Shown piece after piece: positions 16,129-24,004 of a stretch of DNA of 64,000 nucleotides. The stretch comes from Stygiobacter sp043807765 (GTDB taxonomy: Bacteria; Bacteroidota; Ignavibacteria; Ignavibacteriales; Melioribacteraceae). Under the pieces are notes generated by a model. The model worked only from the letters and a program-made list of their open reading frames with translations, was not told where the DNA came from and made no database searches. The DNA lies in contig JAZDFQ010000005.1 of the NCBI GenBank assembly GCA_043807765.1, positions 96,710-160,709 of the forward strand, written 5' to 3'. The first letter of the stretch is position 1. Each line of letters opens with the position of its first letter. The position numbers and the translations under genes were made by a program.

Positions 16129-16136
16129 CAAATATA
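16129..16136 (-). promoter_or_regulatory. Promoter -7 box upstream of metG (TATATTTG)
   Basis: TATATTTG on the minus strand matches the TANNTTTG pattern and lies 32 bases before the metG ATG. No TTG is found at the expected -33 distance, so only half of the promoter signature is present. Confidence 0.4.
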
Positions 16137-16156
16137 GGAAATTTCTATAAGAGCTA

Positions 16157-16239
16157 CTGAGTGCCTAAGTGCCTAAGTTCCTTAGTGCCTTAGAAAAAAA
16201 AACTTGATTTCTCTGGCACTTAGGCGTTCAGGAACTCAG
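16157..16239. repeat. Word-repeat inverted repeat overlapping a stop codon (element C)
   Basis: The left arm 16157-16185 consists of repeated words (GTGCCTAA, GTGCCTAAG, TTCCTTAG). It pairs at 22 of 29 positions with the right arm 16211-16239. The right arm includes the stop codon and last codons of the TrmO-like gene, so the repeat appears to have been adopted into coding sequence. An A-run lies between the arms. Confidence 0.65.
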
Positions 16240-17029
16240 AAGCGAATTTTTTATGCAGTTCTTTATCGCTGTACTTATCATCCTCTGCGTTTAATTCTTC
16301 AATGGAATAGCCGGAATGGATTTTCTTAACAGTAACGGTTTGTTTGTCATCTTCAACCAGATAGACAATTCTCCATGTTCTGTAAGCCAAAGTGAAATCT
16401 TCTTCATTACTCGAGATGCGTTTCCTCGAATCATCTTTCGGGTAAAATTCCAGTTGAAGCCTTGCAAAATTTACAAGATTGATATTAGCTTTTTCTTTCA
16501 GCCAGGTTGTCTGCTCTACTGCCTCTTTTGAGAAAGCCACTTCATATTTCTCATCTATATTCTTTTTAACCCAGCCGGTTTCAACATAGGGAAATGAATC
16601 CGAGTAAGGGAGATATGGTTTAATATCGAGAACCGGCGAGCCATCCAGAATATCCGACTGAGTAATATAGATTTTCAGTCCTTCCACTTTTACGAGCTTA
16701 ACACAGCTCATTCCAATCTGGTTAGGACGGTAAGGCGCACGGCTGGCAAACACTCCAACTTTTTTTCTTGTATGGCGGGGCGGATTGACAAGCGGTTTCC
16801 AGTTTTTGTTCAAATGAAAATGGTAGATAACCCAAATTCTTTCAAAACCATCTAACTGAGAAACCGCTTGTTCAAAATTTTGATGAGGCTGCAATTCAAT
16901 TACCGATACTTCTTCCCCGGCAAGTATTCCTTGCCTCGGAGTTTCGTAACGGTAAACTAAATCAGATTTCAAATATCCAATTGGTTTAAGAACAATCTCA
17001 TCAATAACTATCAATTTCTTTTCACTCAT
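16220..17029 (-). CDS. trmO: TrmO-like tRNA N6-threonylcarbamoyladenosine methyltransferase (TsaA family)
   Basis: A 269-aa protein with an N-terminal TsaA/UPF0066 beta-barrel (about 14-150). Family marks are PIGYLKSD, GVFASRAPYRPNQIGMS and the SAM-site loop DGSPVLDIKPYLPY. TrmO methylates t6A at position 37 of some tRNAs, using S-adenosylmethionine. A C-terminal extension of about 110 residues is of a kind found in longer TrmO proteins. The last codons overlap inverted repeat C. The neighbour metG is also a tRNA-function gene, but 122 bases separate them. Confidence 0.86.
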   Translation of the reverse strand: MSEKKLIVIDEIVLKPIGYLKSDLVYRYETPRQGILAGEEVSVIELQPHQNFEQAVSQLDGFERIWVIYHFHLNKNWKPLVNPPRHTRKKVGVFASRAPYRPNQIGMSCVKLVKVEGLKIYITQSDILDGSPVLDIKPYLPYSDSFPYVETGWVKKNIDEKYEVAFSKEAVEQTTWLKEKANINLVNFARLQLEFYPKDDSRKRISSNEEDFTLAYRTWRIVYLVEDDKQTVTVKKIHSGYSIEELNAEDDKYSDKELHKKFASEFLNA

Positions 17030-17042
17030 TTTTCATCATCAC

Positions 17043-17123
17043 TTCTTGATCATGATCTTAATCTTGCTCTTAATCGCCTTTAAAGAAACAGATCAAGATT
17101 AAGATCAAGTGCAAGATCAAGAA
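17043..17123. repeat. Word-repeat inverted repeat (element D)
   Basis: The left arm from 17043 (TTCTTGATCATGATCTTAAT) pairs with 17091-17122, apart from a 5-base bulge. The words GATCTTAATCTTG and its complement CAAGATTAAGATC recur. It fills the 98-base gap between the acyl-CoA synthetase stop and the TrmO start. Confidence 0.65.
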
Positions 17124-17127
17124 AAAG

Positions 17128-18951
17128 CTAACCTTCGAGACCTTTGTACATATCCTCTATTAGACCCTTATATCGTTCTTCAATCACTTTGCGCTTAACG
17201 GAAAGTTTTGGTGTAAGCTCGCCGGTTTCAATTGTGAACGGTTTATCAAGAATTGCAAACTTGCGCACACGTTCAAAATTAGCGAGTTTCTTCTGGAATA
17301 TATCCAGCTCTTTATCAAGCAGCTCATAAATCTGTTTCTTTTCCACAAGCTCTTCAACATCTTTATATTGAATTCTGTTAGCATCGGCATATTCTTTTAG
17401 CGCTTCATAATCGGGTACAATCAGCGCACTCAAGAACATTCTTCTATCGCCAATAAGAATGAATTGGTCGATATATTTGCTGGCAAGAAACATATTTTCG
17501 ATTGGCGTAGGAGCGATATATTTTCCGCCGGAAGTTTTGAAAAGGTGTTTCTTTCTATCCGTTATGATTAAGAAACCCTCAGCATCAAACACACCAATAT
17601 CTCCGGTGTAAAGCCAGCCATCTTTTATTGTTTCGTCGGTTTCCTTTTTATTCTTGTAATATCCTTGCATAATGTTGGGACCGTAGGCAAGTATTTCGCC
17701 ATCCTTGGCAATTTTAATCTCTACACCCGGATATGGCTTGCCTACTGTACCAAATTTGTAATCGTTAACTCTGTTGCATGCAAGAACCGGAGAAGATTCT
17801 GTTAGTCCGTAACCCTCAATAACCAATATTCCCACAGCTTCAAAGAACTGTCCTAATTCTCTTGATAAAGCAGCGCCGCCCGAAATGAAAAAGCGCAGAT
17901 TGCCGCCGGTAGCTTCACGCAGTTTATGGAAAACTAGTTTATCGGCAAGTTTCCTTTTCAGCGACAGAAAGATTGGGATAGGATGCCCCGATTTTTTTGC
18001 TACTTGAAATTCTTTTCCAAGTTCAATTGCCCAGTTAAATATTTTTTGTTTTTTCTCGGGCTGACTTTCAACATTACGTTTAATCTTGGAATAAATTCTT
18101 TCAAATAAACGGGGAACTGCCGTCATAATTGTAGGCTGAATTTCTTTCAAGTTCTGCGATACTTTTTCTATGCTCTCGGCATAAGCTATTATTGATCCCG
18201 CTGAAAATGCAGTGTAGTAGCCGGCCATTCTTTCGAAGATATGACATAGAGGAAGAAACGATAGAAAAGTATCGGTCGCACCAATATCAAATACTTCGTG
18301 CGCGCCTTTAACATTTGATGTGATATTCTTATGAGTCAAAACCACACCTTTGGGCACTCCGGTTGTTCCCGAAGTATAAATGATTGTACAAAGATCATTC
18401 TCCTGGCAAAGTCTTAAGCTGTCTTCAAAGTGAGATGAATTTGTTTTCTTAAACTCTACACCTTTTGCCTGTATATCGGCAAAAGTAAATACATCTTTCT
18501 CTGTTCCCTTTTCATCATTGTTCATTACAATTATGAAGCGAAGAGTTCTGCATTCGTTGCGGACTTTCAAAACTTTGTTCAGTTGAAACTTATTTGAAAC
18601 AATTATTCCTACTGCTTCGGAATTGTTTGTACAGAACTCAATTGTTTCGGAAGTTGAGATTGGATAGAGAGGGACATCAACGCCGCCAAGTCCAAGAATA
18701 GCGAAATCGGAGTAAACCCATTCGGGTCTGTTCTCTGCAATAATTGCAATTTTATCGTTCCGCTTGAAACCCATTGATGCGAGTCCCAGCGCAAACAGTT
18801 CCGTCTGCCTTGCCATTTCATCATAGGTTACACCCACCCACTGTTCTCCAACGCGGTGTTTCAGCGCCGGGCGTTCCATTCCTTTCCCGAATTCCTTAGT
18901 CATTATTTGATAAAGCTGAGAAATCGTTTTGAATTCTTTGTAAAGCGCCAT
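17128..18951 (-). CDS. Long-chain fatty-acid-CoA ligase (AMP-dependent synthetase)
   Basis: A 607-aa ANL-superfamily enzyme of the long-chain acyl-CoA synthetase type. The AMP-binding P-loop is YTSGTTGVPKG near residues 192-202. GYGLTESSP lies near 378, the YTGDIG hinge near 448, and the lysine region KTSGGKYIAP near 470. It activates fatty acids with ATP and CoA in the cytoplasm, feeding lipid synthesis or beta-oxidation. It is a single gene; upstream lies a terminator that isolates it from the gene before element D. Confidence 0.93.
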   Translation of the reverse strand: MALYKEFKTISQLYQIMTKEFGKGMERPALKHRVGEQWVGVTYDEMARQTELFALGLASMGFKRNDKIAIIAENRPEWVYSDFAILGLGGVDVPLYPISTSETIEFCTNNSEAVGIIVSNKFQLNKVLKVRNECRTLRFIIVMNNDEKGTEKDVFTFADIQAKGVEFKKTNSSHFEDSLRLCQENDLCTIIYTSGTTGVPKGVVLTHKNITSNVKGAHEVFDIGATDTFLSFLPLCHIFERMAGYYTAFSAGSIIAYAESIEKVSQNLKEIQPTIMTAVPRLFERIYSKIKRNVESQPEKKQKIFNWAIELGKEFQVAKKSGHPIPIFLSLKRKLADKLVFHKLREATGGNLRFFISGGAALSRELGQFFEAVGILVIEGYGLTESSPVLACNRVNDYKFGTVGKPYPGVEIKIAKDGEILAYGPNIMQGYYKNKKETDETIKDGWLYTGDIGVFDAEGFLIITDRKKHLFKTSGGKYIAPTPIENMFLASKYIDQFILIGDRRMFLSALIVPDYEALKEYADANRIQYKDVEELVEKKQIYELLDKELDIFQKKLANFERVRKFAILDKPFTIETGELTPKLSVKRKVIEERYKGLIEDMYKGLEG

Positions 18952-19013
18952 GCAACTCTCCTCAGAAGTTTGGCGTCAAGATAAGGCGGGAGTGTTTTAT
19001 TTGCAATAACAGA

Positions 19014-19045
19014 TAAAAAAAACCGGAAACGAATGTTTCCGGTTT
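19014..19045 (-). terminator. Strong rho-independent terminator
   Basis: A perfect 10-bp stem AACCGGAAAC/GTTTCCGGTT (19021-19044) with a GAAT/ATTC loop is followed by a T-run on the minus strand. It ends the ECF sigma operon 14 bases past the stop of the secreted-protein gene. Confidence 0.88.
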
Positions 19046-19058
19046 AATAAAGGGTTTA

Positions 19059-19766
19059 TCAATTTTCTCTTTCGAGTGTTAGTACTAAATAATCTTCAAA
19101 ATAGTTGGAATAATCTTTCTTACTATCAAACTTTACTTTCTTACCATCTATTACGTCTTCAACAAACCATTCTTCAGTATTGAAATCATTTATGTCTAGC
19201 TTGATACTTTCACCCAAACCTAATACGATATCGTTTTTTGTATGCATCAATCCAAACCCTTTTGTTTTAGATTTTATACCATCTGGAGAATAATATTCTA
19301 GATTATTAAATATTTCTCCTACTCGTGTAAAGAATGAATACGTTTTACCTTGTTTGTTTATAGGTATCAATAATAATTCTATTCTAAGAGTTACTGATTG
19401 AATTTTAGACGATAATAATGCAATATCTTTTTTATCTGGCGAATAAATTTCCAATGGGATAGTAATCTTGCTTTCATAAAAACTTAACTTAAAGTTTTTT
19501 GGATTAAAGTCAGATGCCTTCATTTCGGTAAGCGGATATTCTGATTTTTTGATAAGTATTCTGTTAGAGTTCTTTTCCTGACGTACAAATTCTACTCCTA
19601 ATTTTAGTATGGGTTTATTAACCCCATTTGATAATGCTTTTTCTTCAAGTTTGCCATAAATTTTTTTAATTATTTCTTCATGACTTCTTGGTTTTGTTTT
19701 TGTCTGTGCACTTACTAATGAAATTGCAACTATTATCACAATGAATATCATTTTTTTCATGGTCAA
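19059..19766 (-). CDS. Secreted protein of unknown function in ECF sigma operon
   Basis: A 235-aa protein with a clear signal peptide (MKKMIFIVIIVAISLVSAQ). The mature part is rich in Lys, Ile and beta-strand-like stretches (ITIPLEIYSPDKKD, VTLRIELLLIPI). I recognise no family. Its start overlaps the anti-sigma stop by 4 bases and it is followed by a strong terminator, so it is the last gene of the sigma/anti-sigma operon. It probably acts in the periplasm or on the surface, perhaps as the signal or effector of the system; this is inference. Confidence 0.8.
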   Translation of the reverse strand: MTMKKMIFIVIIVAISLVSAQTKTKPRSHEEIIKKIYGKLEEKALSNGVNKPILKLGVEFVRQEKNSNRILIKKSEYPLTEMKASDFNPKNFKLSFYESKITIPLEIYSPDKKDIALLSSKIQSVTLRIELLLIPINKQGKTYSFFTRVGEIFNNLEYYSPDGIKSKTKGFGLMHTKNDIVLGLGESIKLDINDFNTEEWFVEDVIDGKKVKFDSKKDYSNYFEDYLVLTLEREN

Positions 19767-20266
19767 CTCCCGTTATTTGTTTCAATTAAATCTGCATCTG
19801 TAAACTTTATTGTACGTAAACTATTTACATATTGCAGATATTCTTGCTGCGTAGTAATTACTCCTTTTCTCCCGGGAACTAAAGAGTTACTTGCTACTAA
19901 ATTACCTTGAGCTACAGTTTTCTCATTCTCCACAAAGACAGTGTCGACTCTGACTTCGCTTTTTGTTACTAAAACTTCTTTCTGTGTTGTGGTAGCTAAT
20001 AGAAACAACAACAATATTGCCGCCGCGCTGCTTGCATAAAACGCTGCTCTATAAAACTTGCCAACGGTTTGAGCTTTCGGCTTATTCTTTATTTCATCCA
20101 GATTTTCCGCGCAGATAATTCTCGATTTTTCTTTTAGAATAATCAAATCGGAAAAGAGCTTTCGGCATTCACTGCATTCCGCTACGTGAGCAAACATTTC
20201 AGATTGCTTCTCGCGGTCAAGTTCCCCATCAACAAATAAATTTATTTCTTCATTAAAGTGTTTCAT
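19763..20266 (-). CDS. Membrane anti-sigma factor with zinc-binding ZAS motif
   Basis: A 167-aa protein with an N-terminal zinc-binding anti-sigma domain, H27-x3-C31-x2-C34 (HVAECSEC). One transmembrane helix lies at about residues 74-91, followed by an extracytoplasmic tail of about 75 residues. Such proteins bind the adjacent ECF sigma factor in the cytoplasm and release it when the outer domain senses a signal. It lies 8 bases after the sigma gene and overlaps the next gene by 4 bases. The signal is unknown. Confidence 0.88.
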   Translation of the reverse strand: MKHFNEEINLFVDGELDREKQSEMFAHVAECSECRKLFSDLIILKEKSRIICAENLDEIKNKPKAQTVGKFYRAAFYASSAAAILLLFLLATTTQKEVLVTKSEVRVDTVFVENEKTVAQGNLVASNSLVPGRKGVITTQQEYLQYVNSLRTIKFTDADLIETNNGS

Positions 20267-20274
20267 GGTTCACC

Positions 20275-20745
20275 TCATTTCAAATATTTTCTAAGCTGTT
20301 CACGTACACGGAACAGTTTTACTTTTACATTGTCTATTGTAATGCCTAATATGTCCGCAATTTCTTGATATGAATGACACGCGTACTCACGCAGATAAAT
20401 CAGTTCATATTCATCTTTGCTCAGCTTCTTCATTGCATCATTAAGAGTAATTTTTTCATCAAGGTTGGAATCAATTCTTTCCATTATACTGTCATCTATC
20501 GGAACTACGTTTGAAGCTTTCCCATTCAATTTTTTATAACAGTAATTGCGCGTAATAACAAGAAGGTAAGTTTTGTAACTGCATTCCCCTCTAAAAGTAT
20601 TTTGGCTGTTAATAAAACGAACAAATACTTCTTGCAGAGCATCTTTTGCATCGTCGGAATCTTTAAGCAGACTCATCGAATAATTGAGAATATCATTGGA
20701 GTAGCGGTTGAACAGCTCCTTTACGTTATTCTCATTTTTATTCAT
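20275..20745 (-). CDS. ECF sigma factor (RNA polymerase sigma-70 family)
   Basis: A 156-aa sigma factor with region 2 (about 8-75: DAKDALQEVFVRFINS) and region 4 helix-turn-helix (about 100-155: SYQEIADILGITIDNVKVKLFRVREQL), typical of ECF length. It directs RNA polymerase to a small regulon. It is the first gene of an operon with its anti-sigma and a secreted protein, so autoregulation is likely. A TAATTTTG box lies at 20801-20808, about 56 bases upstream, but no matching upstream element was found. Confidence 0.92.
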   Translation of the reverse strand: MNKNENNVKELFNRYSNDILNYSMSLLKDSDDAKDALQEVFVRFINSQNTFRGECSYKTYLLVITRNYCYKKLNGKASNVVPIDDSIMERIDSNLDEKITLNDAMKKLSKDEYELIYLREYACHSYQEIADILGITIDNVKVKLFRVREQLRKYLK

Positions 20746-20900
20746 CCCTTTCCCGAAATAATTGCTTTAGTAAATAGATTCAATTTCCCTTAAAATGTTA
20801 CAAAATTATTTCAGCAGTTTCACTTTTATTAAGAAAGAATCTAACCTACTCTGAGATGAACATGTTTTATGTGAATTGCATAGGGAAACAAAATAGGTTT

Positions 20901-20987
20901 AATAGAACGCGGATTACACAGATTTAACGGATTAAAGCTGATTTATCTGCGCTGATCAGTATAATCGGATTTGATCTGCGTTCCATT
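20901..20987. repeat. GGATTA-word palindromic intergenic element (element E)
   Basis: An 87-base element whose ends are inverted (AATAGAACGCGGAT and its near complement ATCTGCGTTCCATT). Its interior repeats GGATT/AATCGG words around a CTGATCAG core. It begins 5 bases past the stop of the 130-aa gene. Elements with GAACGCGGATTNNNCGGATT wording are, to my knowledge, dispersed intergenic repeats in several bacterial phyla. Confidence 0.72.
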
Positions 20988-20991
20988 GCTT

Positions 20992-21384
20992 CTAATTTGA
21001 GCCAAAAACTTTTCCATCTACTACCGGTGTAACACAAATCATCGGGTTTTGCGGGACTTTGAACTTCTCGAATATCTCTTCAAAAAGCTGATATTGCAAG
21101 CCTTGTTTTTCCAATTTGGAGAATTTTTTGTAAGGCATAAAATCCCCCTTTTTGTTTCTAGGTGCATCAAAAGTATATGCCGAATCAAAATCTACTTTAG
21201 CTTGCTCTTTTAAGAATTCAATTTTTTGCCGATCTCCTTCATCGCTCTCATATGCTTTTGCTTTAAAAGCAGTTACGGTGCCATTGTCAATTATCAAGTA
21301 AACATTCAAAATTGTTTCGCCCATATATTTTTCTTTTGTTGAAATTACAGCAGTTAATAAATGCGGATTTATTTTCCGAACCAC
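20992..21384 (-). CDS. Hypothetical protein, coupled to the nitrilase-family gene
   Basis: A 130-aa soluble protein with no recognised family, mixed alpha/beta in appearance (NVYLIIDNGTVTAFKAKAY). The annotated start is GTG at 21384-21382, overlapping the upstream amidase gene by 16 bases. An internal ATG at 21324 (MGETIL) is an alternative that would shorten it by 20 residues. It is the last gene of a run with the amidase and is followed directly by repeat element E. It lacks a signal peptide or membrane helix, so a cytoplasmic role is likely. Confidence 0.62.
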   Translation of the reverse strand: MVRKINPHLLTAVISTKEKYMGETILNVYLIIDNGTVTAFKAKAYESDEGDRQKIEFLKEQAKVDFDSAYTFDAPRNKKGDFMPYKKFSKLEKQGLQYQLFEEIFEKFKVPQNPMICVTPVVDGKVFGSN

Positions 21385-22196
21385 TCTTTATAAAGTTCCG
21401 GTCTTCTGTCTCTCATAAACAATCTCTTTGCGTGAGACTTATTAATTTTTTCCATATCGATATTGCAGAAAAGAATTTCATCTGTCCCAATTCCGGCACG
21501 TGCAATTACTTCTCCATCCGGGTCACACACAAACGACTCACCGGAAAAATTTAGGCATTCTTCCTCGCCTACACGGTTGCAAAGCGCAGTGTAATAGCCA
21601 TTCTGAAAAGCAGCTACTCTCATTTCAGCTTCGTATAAACCTTCCGGCCATTCTCCCACAGCACCGGCTTGCGGAATGAAAACTATTTGGGCACCGTTGA
21701 TGGCTAAAGCGCGCATGAATTCGGGATAGTGGCGGTCATAGCAGATTGCGACTGCAATTTTTCCAAATGCAGTTTCGTAAACCGGAGCGCCGGTATTGCC
21801 CGGTGTGTAAAAATCTTTTTCATAGAAACATTCGTAATCGGTAATGTGAATCATTCTTGTAGAGCCGAGAATTTTTCCATCTGCATCAATCACCGGAGAG
21901 GAATCGTAAGTATTTTCCCCCTCTTGCTCATACAAATTTAGAATTATAACAACGCCTAATTCCTTGGCAAGATTGGAGAACAATTCAGTTGTTTTACCGG
22001 GAACAGTTTCGGCTATTTCCAAAGGTTTGGAAGAACGGTTCTGCGGGAAAAATTTTGTGAAAGCTAATTCCGCAAAGCAGATAATTTTTGCTCCATCGGA
22101 AGCGGCTTTCTTAACGGCTTCAATTCCTTTGCTGATATTTGCTTCTTTGTTTGCCGAAGCCTTTTGCTGTACTAATGCAATTTTTACTGTAGCCAT
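21369..22196 (-). CDS. Carbon-nitrogen hydrolase (nitrilase superfamily)
   Basis: A 275-aa enzyme with the nitrilase fold. Glu43 lies in CFAELAF and the nucleophile Cys152 in AICYDRHYPE. The closest types by motif are N-carbamoylputrescine amidase and beta-ureidopropionase, which hydrolyse carbamoyl amides in the cytoplasm. The segment that normally carries the catalytic lysine (RKMHI-like) reads STRMIHI (112-118), so the usual Lys is not at its place. It precedes a gene for an unknown 130-aa protein, overlapping by 16 bases, and follows a polytopic membrane protein by 3 bases. Substrate unknown. Confidence 0.82.
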   Translation of the reverse strand: MATVKIALVQQKASANKEANISKGIEAVKKAASDGAKIICFAELAFTKFFPQNRSSKPLEIAETVPGKTTELFSNLAKELGVVIILNLYEQEGENTYDSSPVIDADGKILGSTRMIHITDYECFYEKDFYTPGNTGAPVYETAFGKIAVAICYDRHYPEFMRALAINGAQIVFIPQAGAVGEWPEGLYEAEMRVAAFQNGYYTALCNRVGEEECLNFSGESFVCDPDGEVIARAGIGTDEILFCNIDMEKINKSHAKRLFMRDRRPELYKEWFGK

Positions 22197-22199
22197 AAA

Positions 22200-22853
22200 T
22201 TATTCTTTATTCCTCAAAACAAATAAAGCCAAGAAACAAGTAAACACAAAAGCCATTTTGCAGATCAAGCTTTCTGCCGCCGTTAAAAATGTTGGAAAGA
22301 AAATCGCAAAGATCATTGAGGGTAAAAACGTAAATAAATATCCAAAGAAGAATGTTCTTGTAAGCGCTTTTTTCTTCGGGTCTTCTTCCCCTCCCCATTT
22401 TTTATTTAGTATTATCATTGAGCCGATAATCGGCAAATAATAAACTACGCCGTAAAGCTGTCCCAGCGGATAATGATATGATGCATAAAGCACAGTACAC
22501 TTAGTAACTGCTAATTGATCGATTGCAAATAAATAGAAAACGATAAAGAATAATGCCGGAATGAAAATTAGTTTATGGTGTTTTCCAAGTTTCTCTGTAT
22601 ATGTTAAAACTGTGTAAAGACCAAGCGGCGGCAATAATGAGATATCCGCAAATGCTAAATAAATTATAAACTGCTGTTTAAGTCCAACAAAGCAAATTAG
22701 AAACTCTAAAAACTGATAGCCAAACAGTATACCTATCATAGCAATAACAAGTTTGTTAACCGTATTCTTTTTAGCAAAGATTAAAAGGTTAACAATAAAA
22801 ACTAACTCCATACAAGCAATTAGGAGAGAAACAACTCCGTCAAATGAATTCAT
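22200..22853 (-). CDS. Polytopic membrane protein of unknown function
   Basis: A 217-aa protein with about seven predicted hydrophobic helices (for example residues 8-26, 33-57, 62-83, 92-112, 130-150, 165-187 and 190-212). Short charged loops, including KWGGEEDPKKK, come before the last two helices. There is no signal peptide and no known domain. The layout recalls seven-helix sensor modules or small permeases, but no catalytic or kinase domain follows. It sits 8 bases after a PLP deaminase gene and 3 bases before the amidase, suggesting one transcript for a small nitrogen-compound pathway (inference). Confidence 0.75.
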   Translation of the reverse strand: MNSFDGVVSLLIACMELVFIVNLLIFAKKNTVNKLVIAMIGILFGYQFLEFLICFVGLKQQFIIYLAFADISLLPPLGLYTVLTYTEKLGKHHKLIFIPALFFIVFYLFAIDQLAVTKCTVLYASYHYPLGQLYGVVYYLPIIGSMIILNKKWGGEEDPKKKALTRTFFFGYLFTFLPSMIFAIFFPTFLTAAESLICKMAFVFTCFLALFVLRNKE

Positions 22854-22861
22854 TTATTTAC

Positions 22862-23848
22862 CTAAATTAATTCCGATGAATAAGAAAAAAGAGCCGGAGT
22901 TCCGCCGGTGTGCCAGAAAAGAATATTCTCATCGTTAGAAAACTCTTTCGCCTCAATCATCCTAATTAAACCGCCGAATACTCTTCCCGTATAAACCGGA
23001 TCGATTAGAAGACCTTCTTTCTCGGCAAGCAATTTAATTGCTCTACGTTCAAGTTCGCCAACAACACCGTAATCATTTTCAATAAACTCATCGCGGAGGA
23101 TTACATCATTCAAAGTAAAGGTTTTTCGAATCTCAAATTCATCGGAAAGTTCATTTGCTAAATCGGTTATATGCAGATCGTAAGGTTTATCTCCCGCTTC
23201 CCCTTTATCAATTTGAACACCAATAACTTTTGCTTCGCAGCCATATAGAACTTTTCCGGCTATCAAACCGGCATGTGTTCCGCCGGAACTTGAAGCGAAT
23301 ATAATGCTGCTGATATTCAAATCCATTTCCTTCATCTGAAGTTGAATTTCTTTTACTGCTTCAACATACCCAAGTGCGCCAACTCTGTTGGAGCCGCCGT
23401 AGGGAATTATGTAAGGCATTTTACCTTCCATCATCAGTTGTTGAGCTATGAGAGGAATATTTTCTCCTTTGCGAAATTCGGTAGACCAGTGAATTTTAGC
23501 ATTGAAGAGTTTATCCAAAAGAAGATTTCCAGCATACTCATTTGTTTCTTCGCCACGAAGCGCGAGATGGCATTCAAGCCCGCTCATAGCGGCTGCGGCG
23601 GCTGTTTGTCTGCAATGATTAGATTGAGCCGCCCCGCCGGTAATTACACAATCGCAATTATTTGCCAGCGCATCACCAATTAGGAATTCGAGCTTGCGAG
23701 TTTTATTTCCTCCAAACGCTAGTCCGGTCATATCATCCCGCTTAATGTAAATCTGCGGACCGCCGAAATACTTTGTAAGGTTTTCAAGTTTGTGAAGCGG
23801 AGTTGGAAAGAATCCAAGTTTCTTATGAGGCATATCGGAAATTTTCAT
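22862..23848 (-). CDS. PLP-dependent deaminase (ACC deaminase / D-cysteine desulfhydrase family)
   Basis: A 328-aa fold-type II PLP enzyme. GGNKTRKLEFL (46-56) carries the PLP lysine K49, AAQSNHCRQ (74-82) the serine/asparagine active site, and SGGTHAGL the phosphate cup. Members open 1-aminocyclopropane-1-carboxylate or remove sulfide from D-cysteine; which one cannot be told from these motifs. It is the first gene of a possible operon with the membrane protein and the nitrilase-type amidase. Length and motifs are complete. Confidence 0.86.
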   Translation of the reverse strand: MKISDMPHKKLGFFPTPLHKLENLTKYFGGPQIYIKRDDMTGLAFGGNKTRKLEFLIGDALANNCDCVITGGAAQSNHCRQTAAAAAMSGLECHLALRGEETNEYAGNLLLDKLFNAKIHWSTEFRKGENIPLIAQQLMMEGKMPYIIPYGGSNRVGALGYVEAVKEIQLQMKEMDLNISSIIFASSSGGTHAGLIAGKVLYGCEAKVIGVQIDKGEAGDKPYDLHITDLANELSDEFEIRKTFTLNDVILRDEFIENDYGVVGELERRAIKLLAEKEGLLIDPVYTGRVFGGLIRMIEAKEFSNDENILFWHTGGTPALFSYSSELI

Positions 23849-23927
23849 ATTACACCAATTTGTTTTTGCTGATTTAAAATGAATACCGGGAACATTTGCA
23901 ACTATAATTTCGAAGAGGCAAAGCGCC

Positions 23928-23957
23928 GGAGAAATCTTAAGATAGAAAGATTTCTCC
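23928..23957. repeat. Perfect 11-bp hairpin between fumC and the PLP deaminase (element F)
   Basis: GGAGAAATCTT (23928-23938) pairs perfectly with AAGATTTCTCC (23947-23957) around an 8-base loop. The flank CTATGCTCGAAA resembles the ends of other dispersed AAGAATCT-type repeats. No U-run follows on either strand, so a repeat is more likely than a classical terminator. Confidence 0.6.
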
Positions 23958-24004
23958 TATGCTCGAAACAACTTCTATTTTTTATGAATAACACAAAACC
24001 GCAA

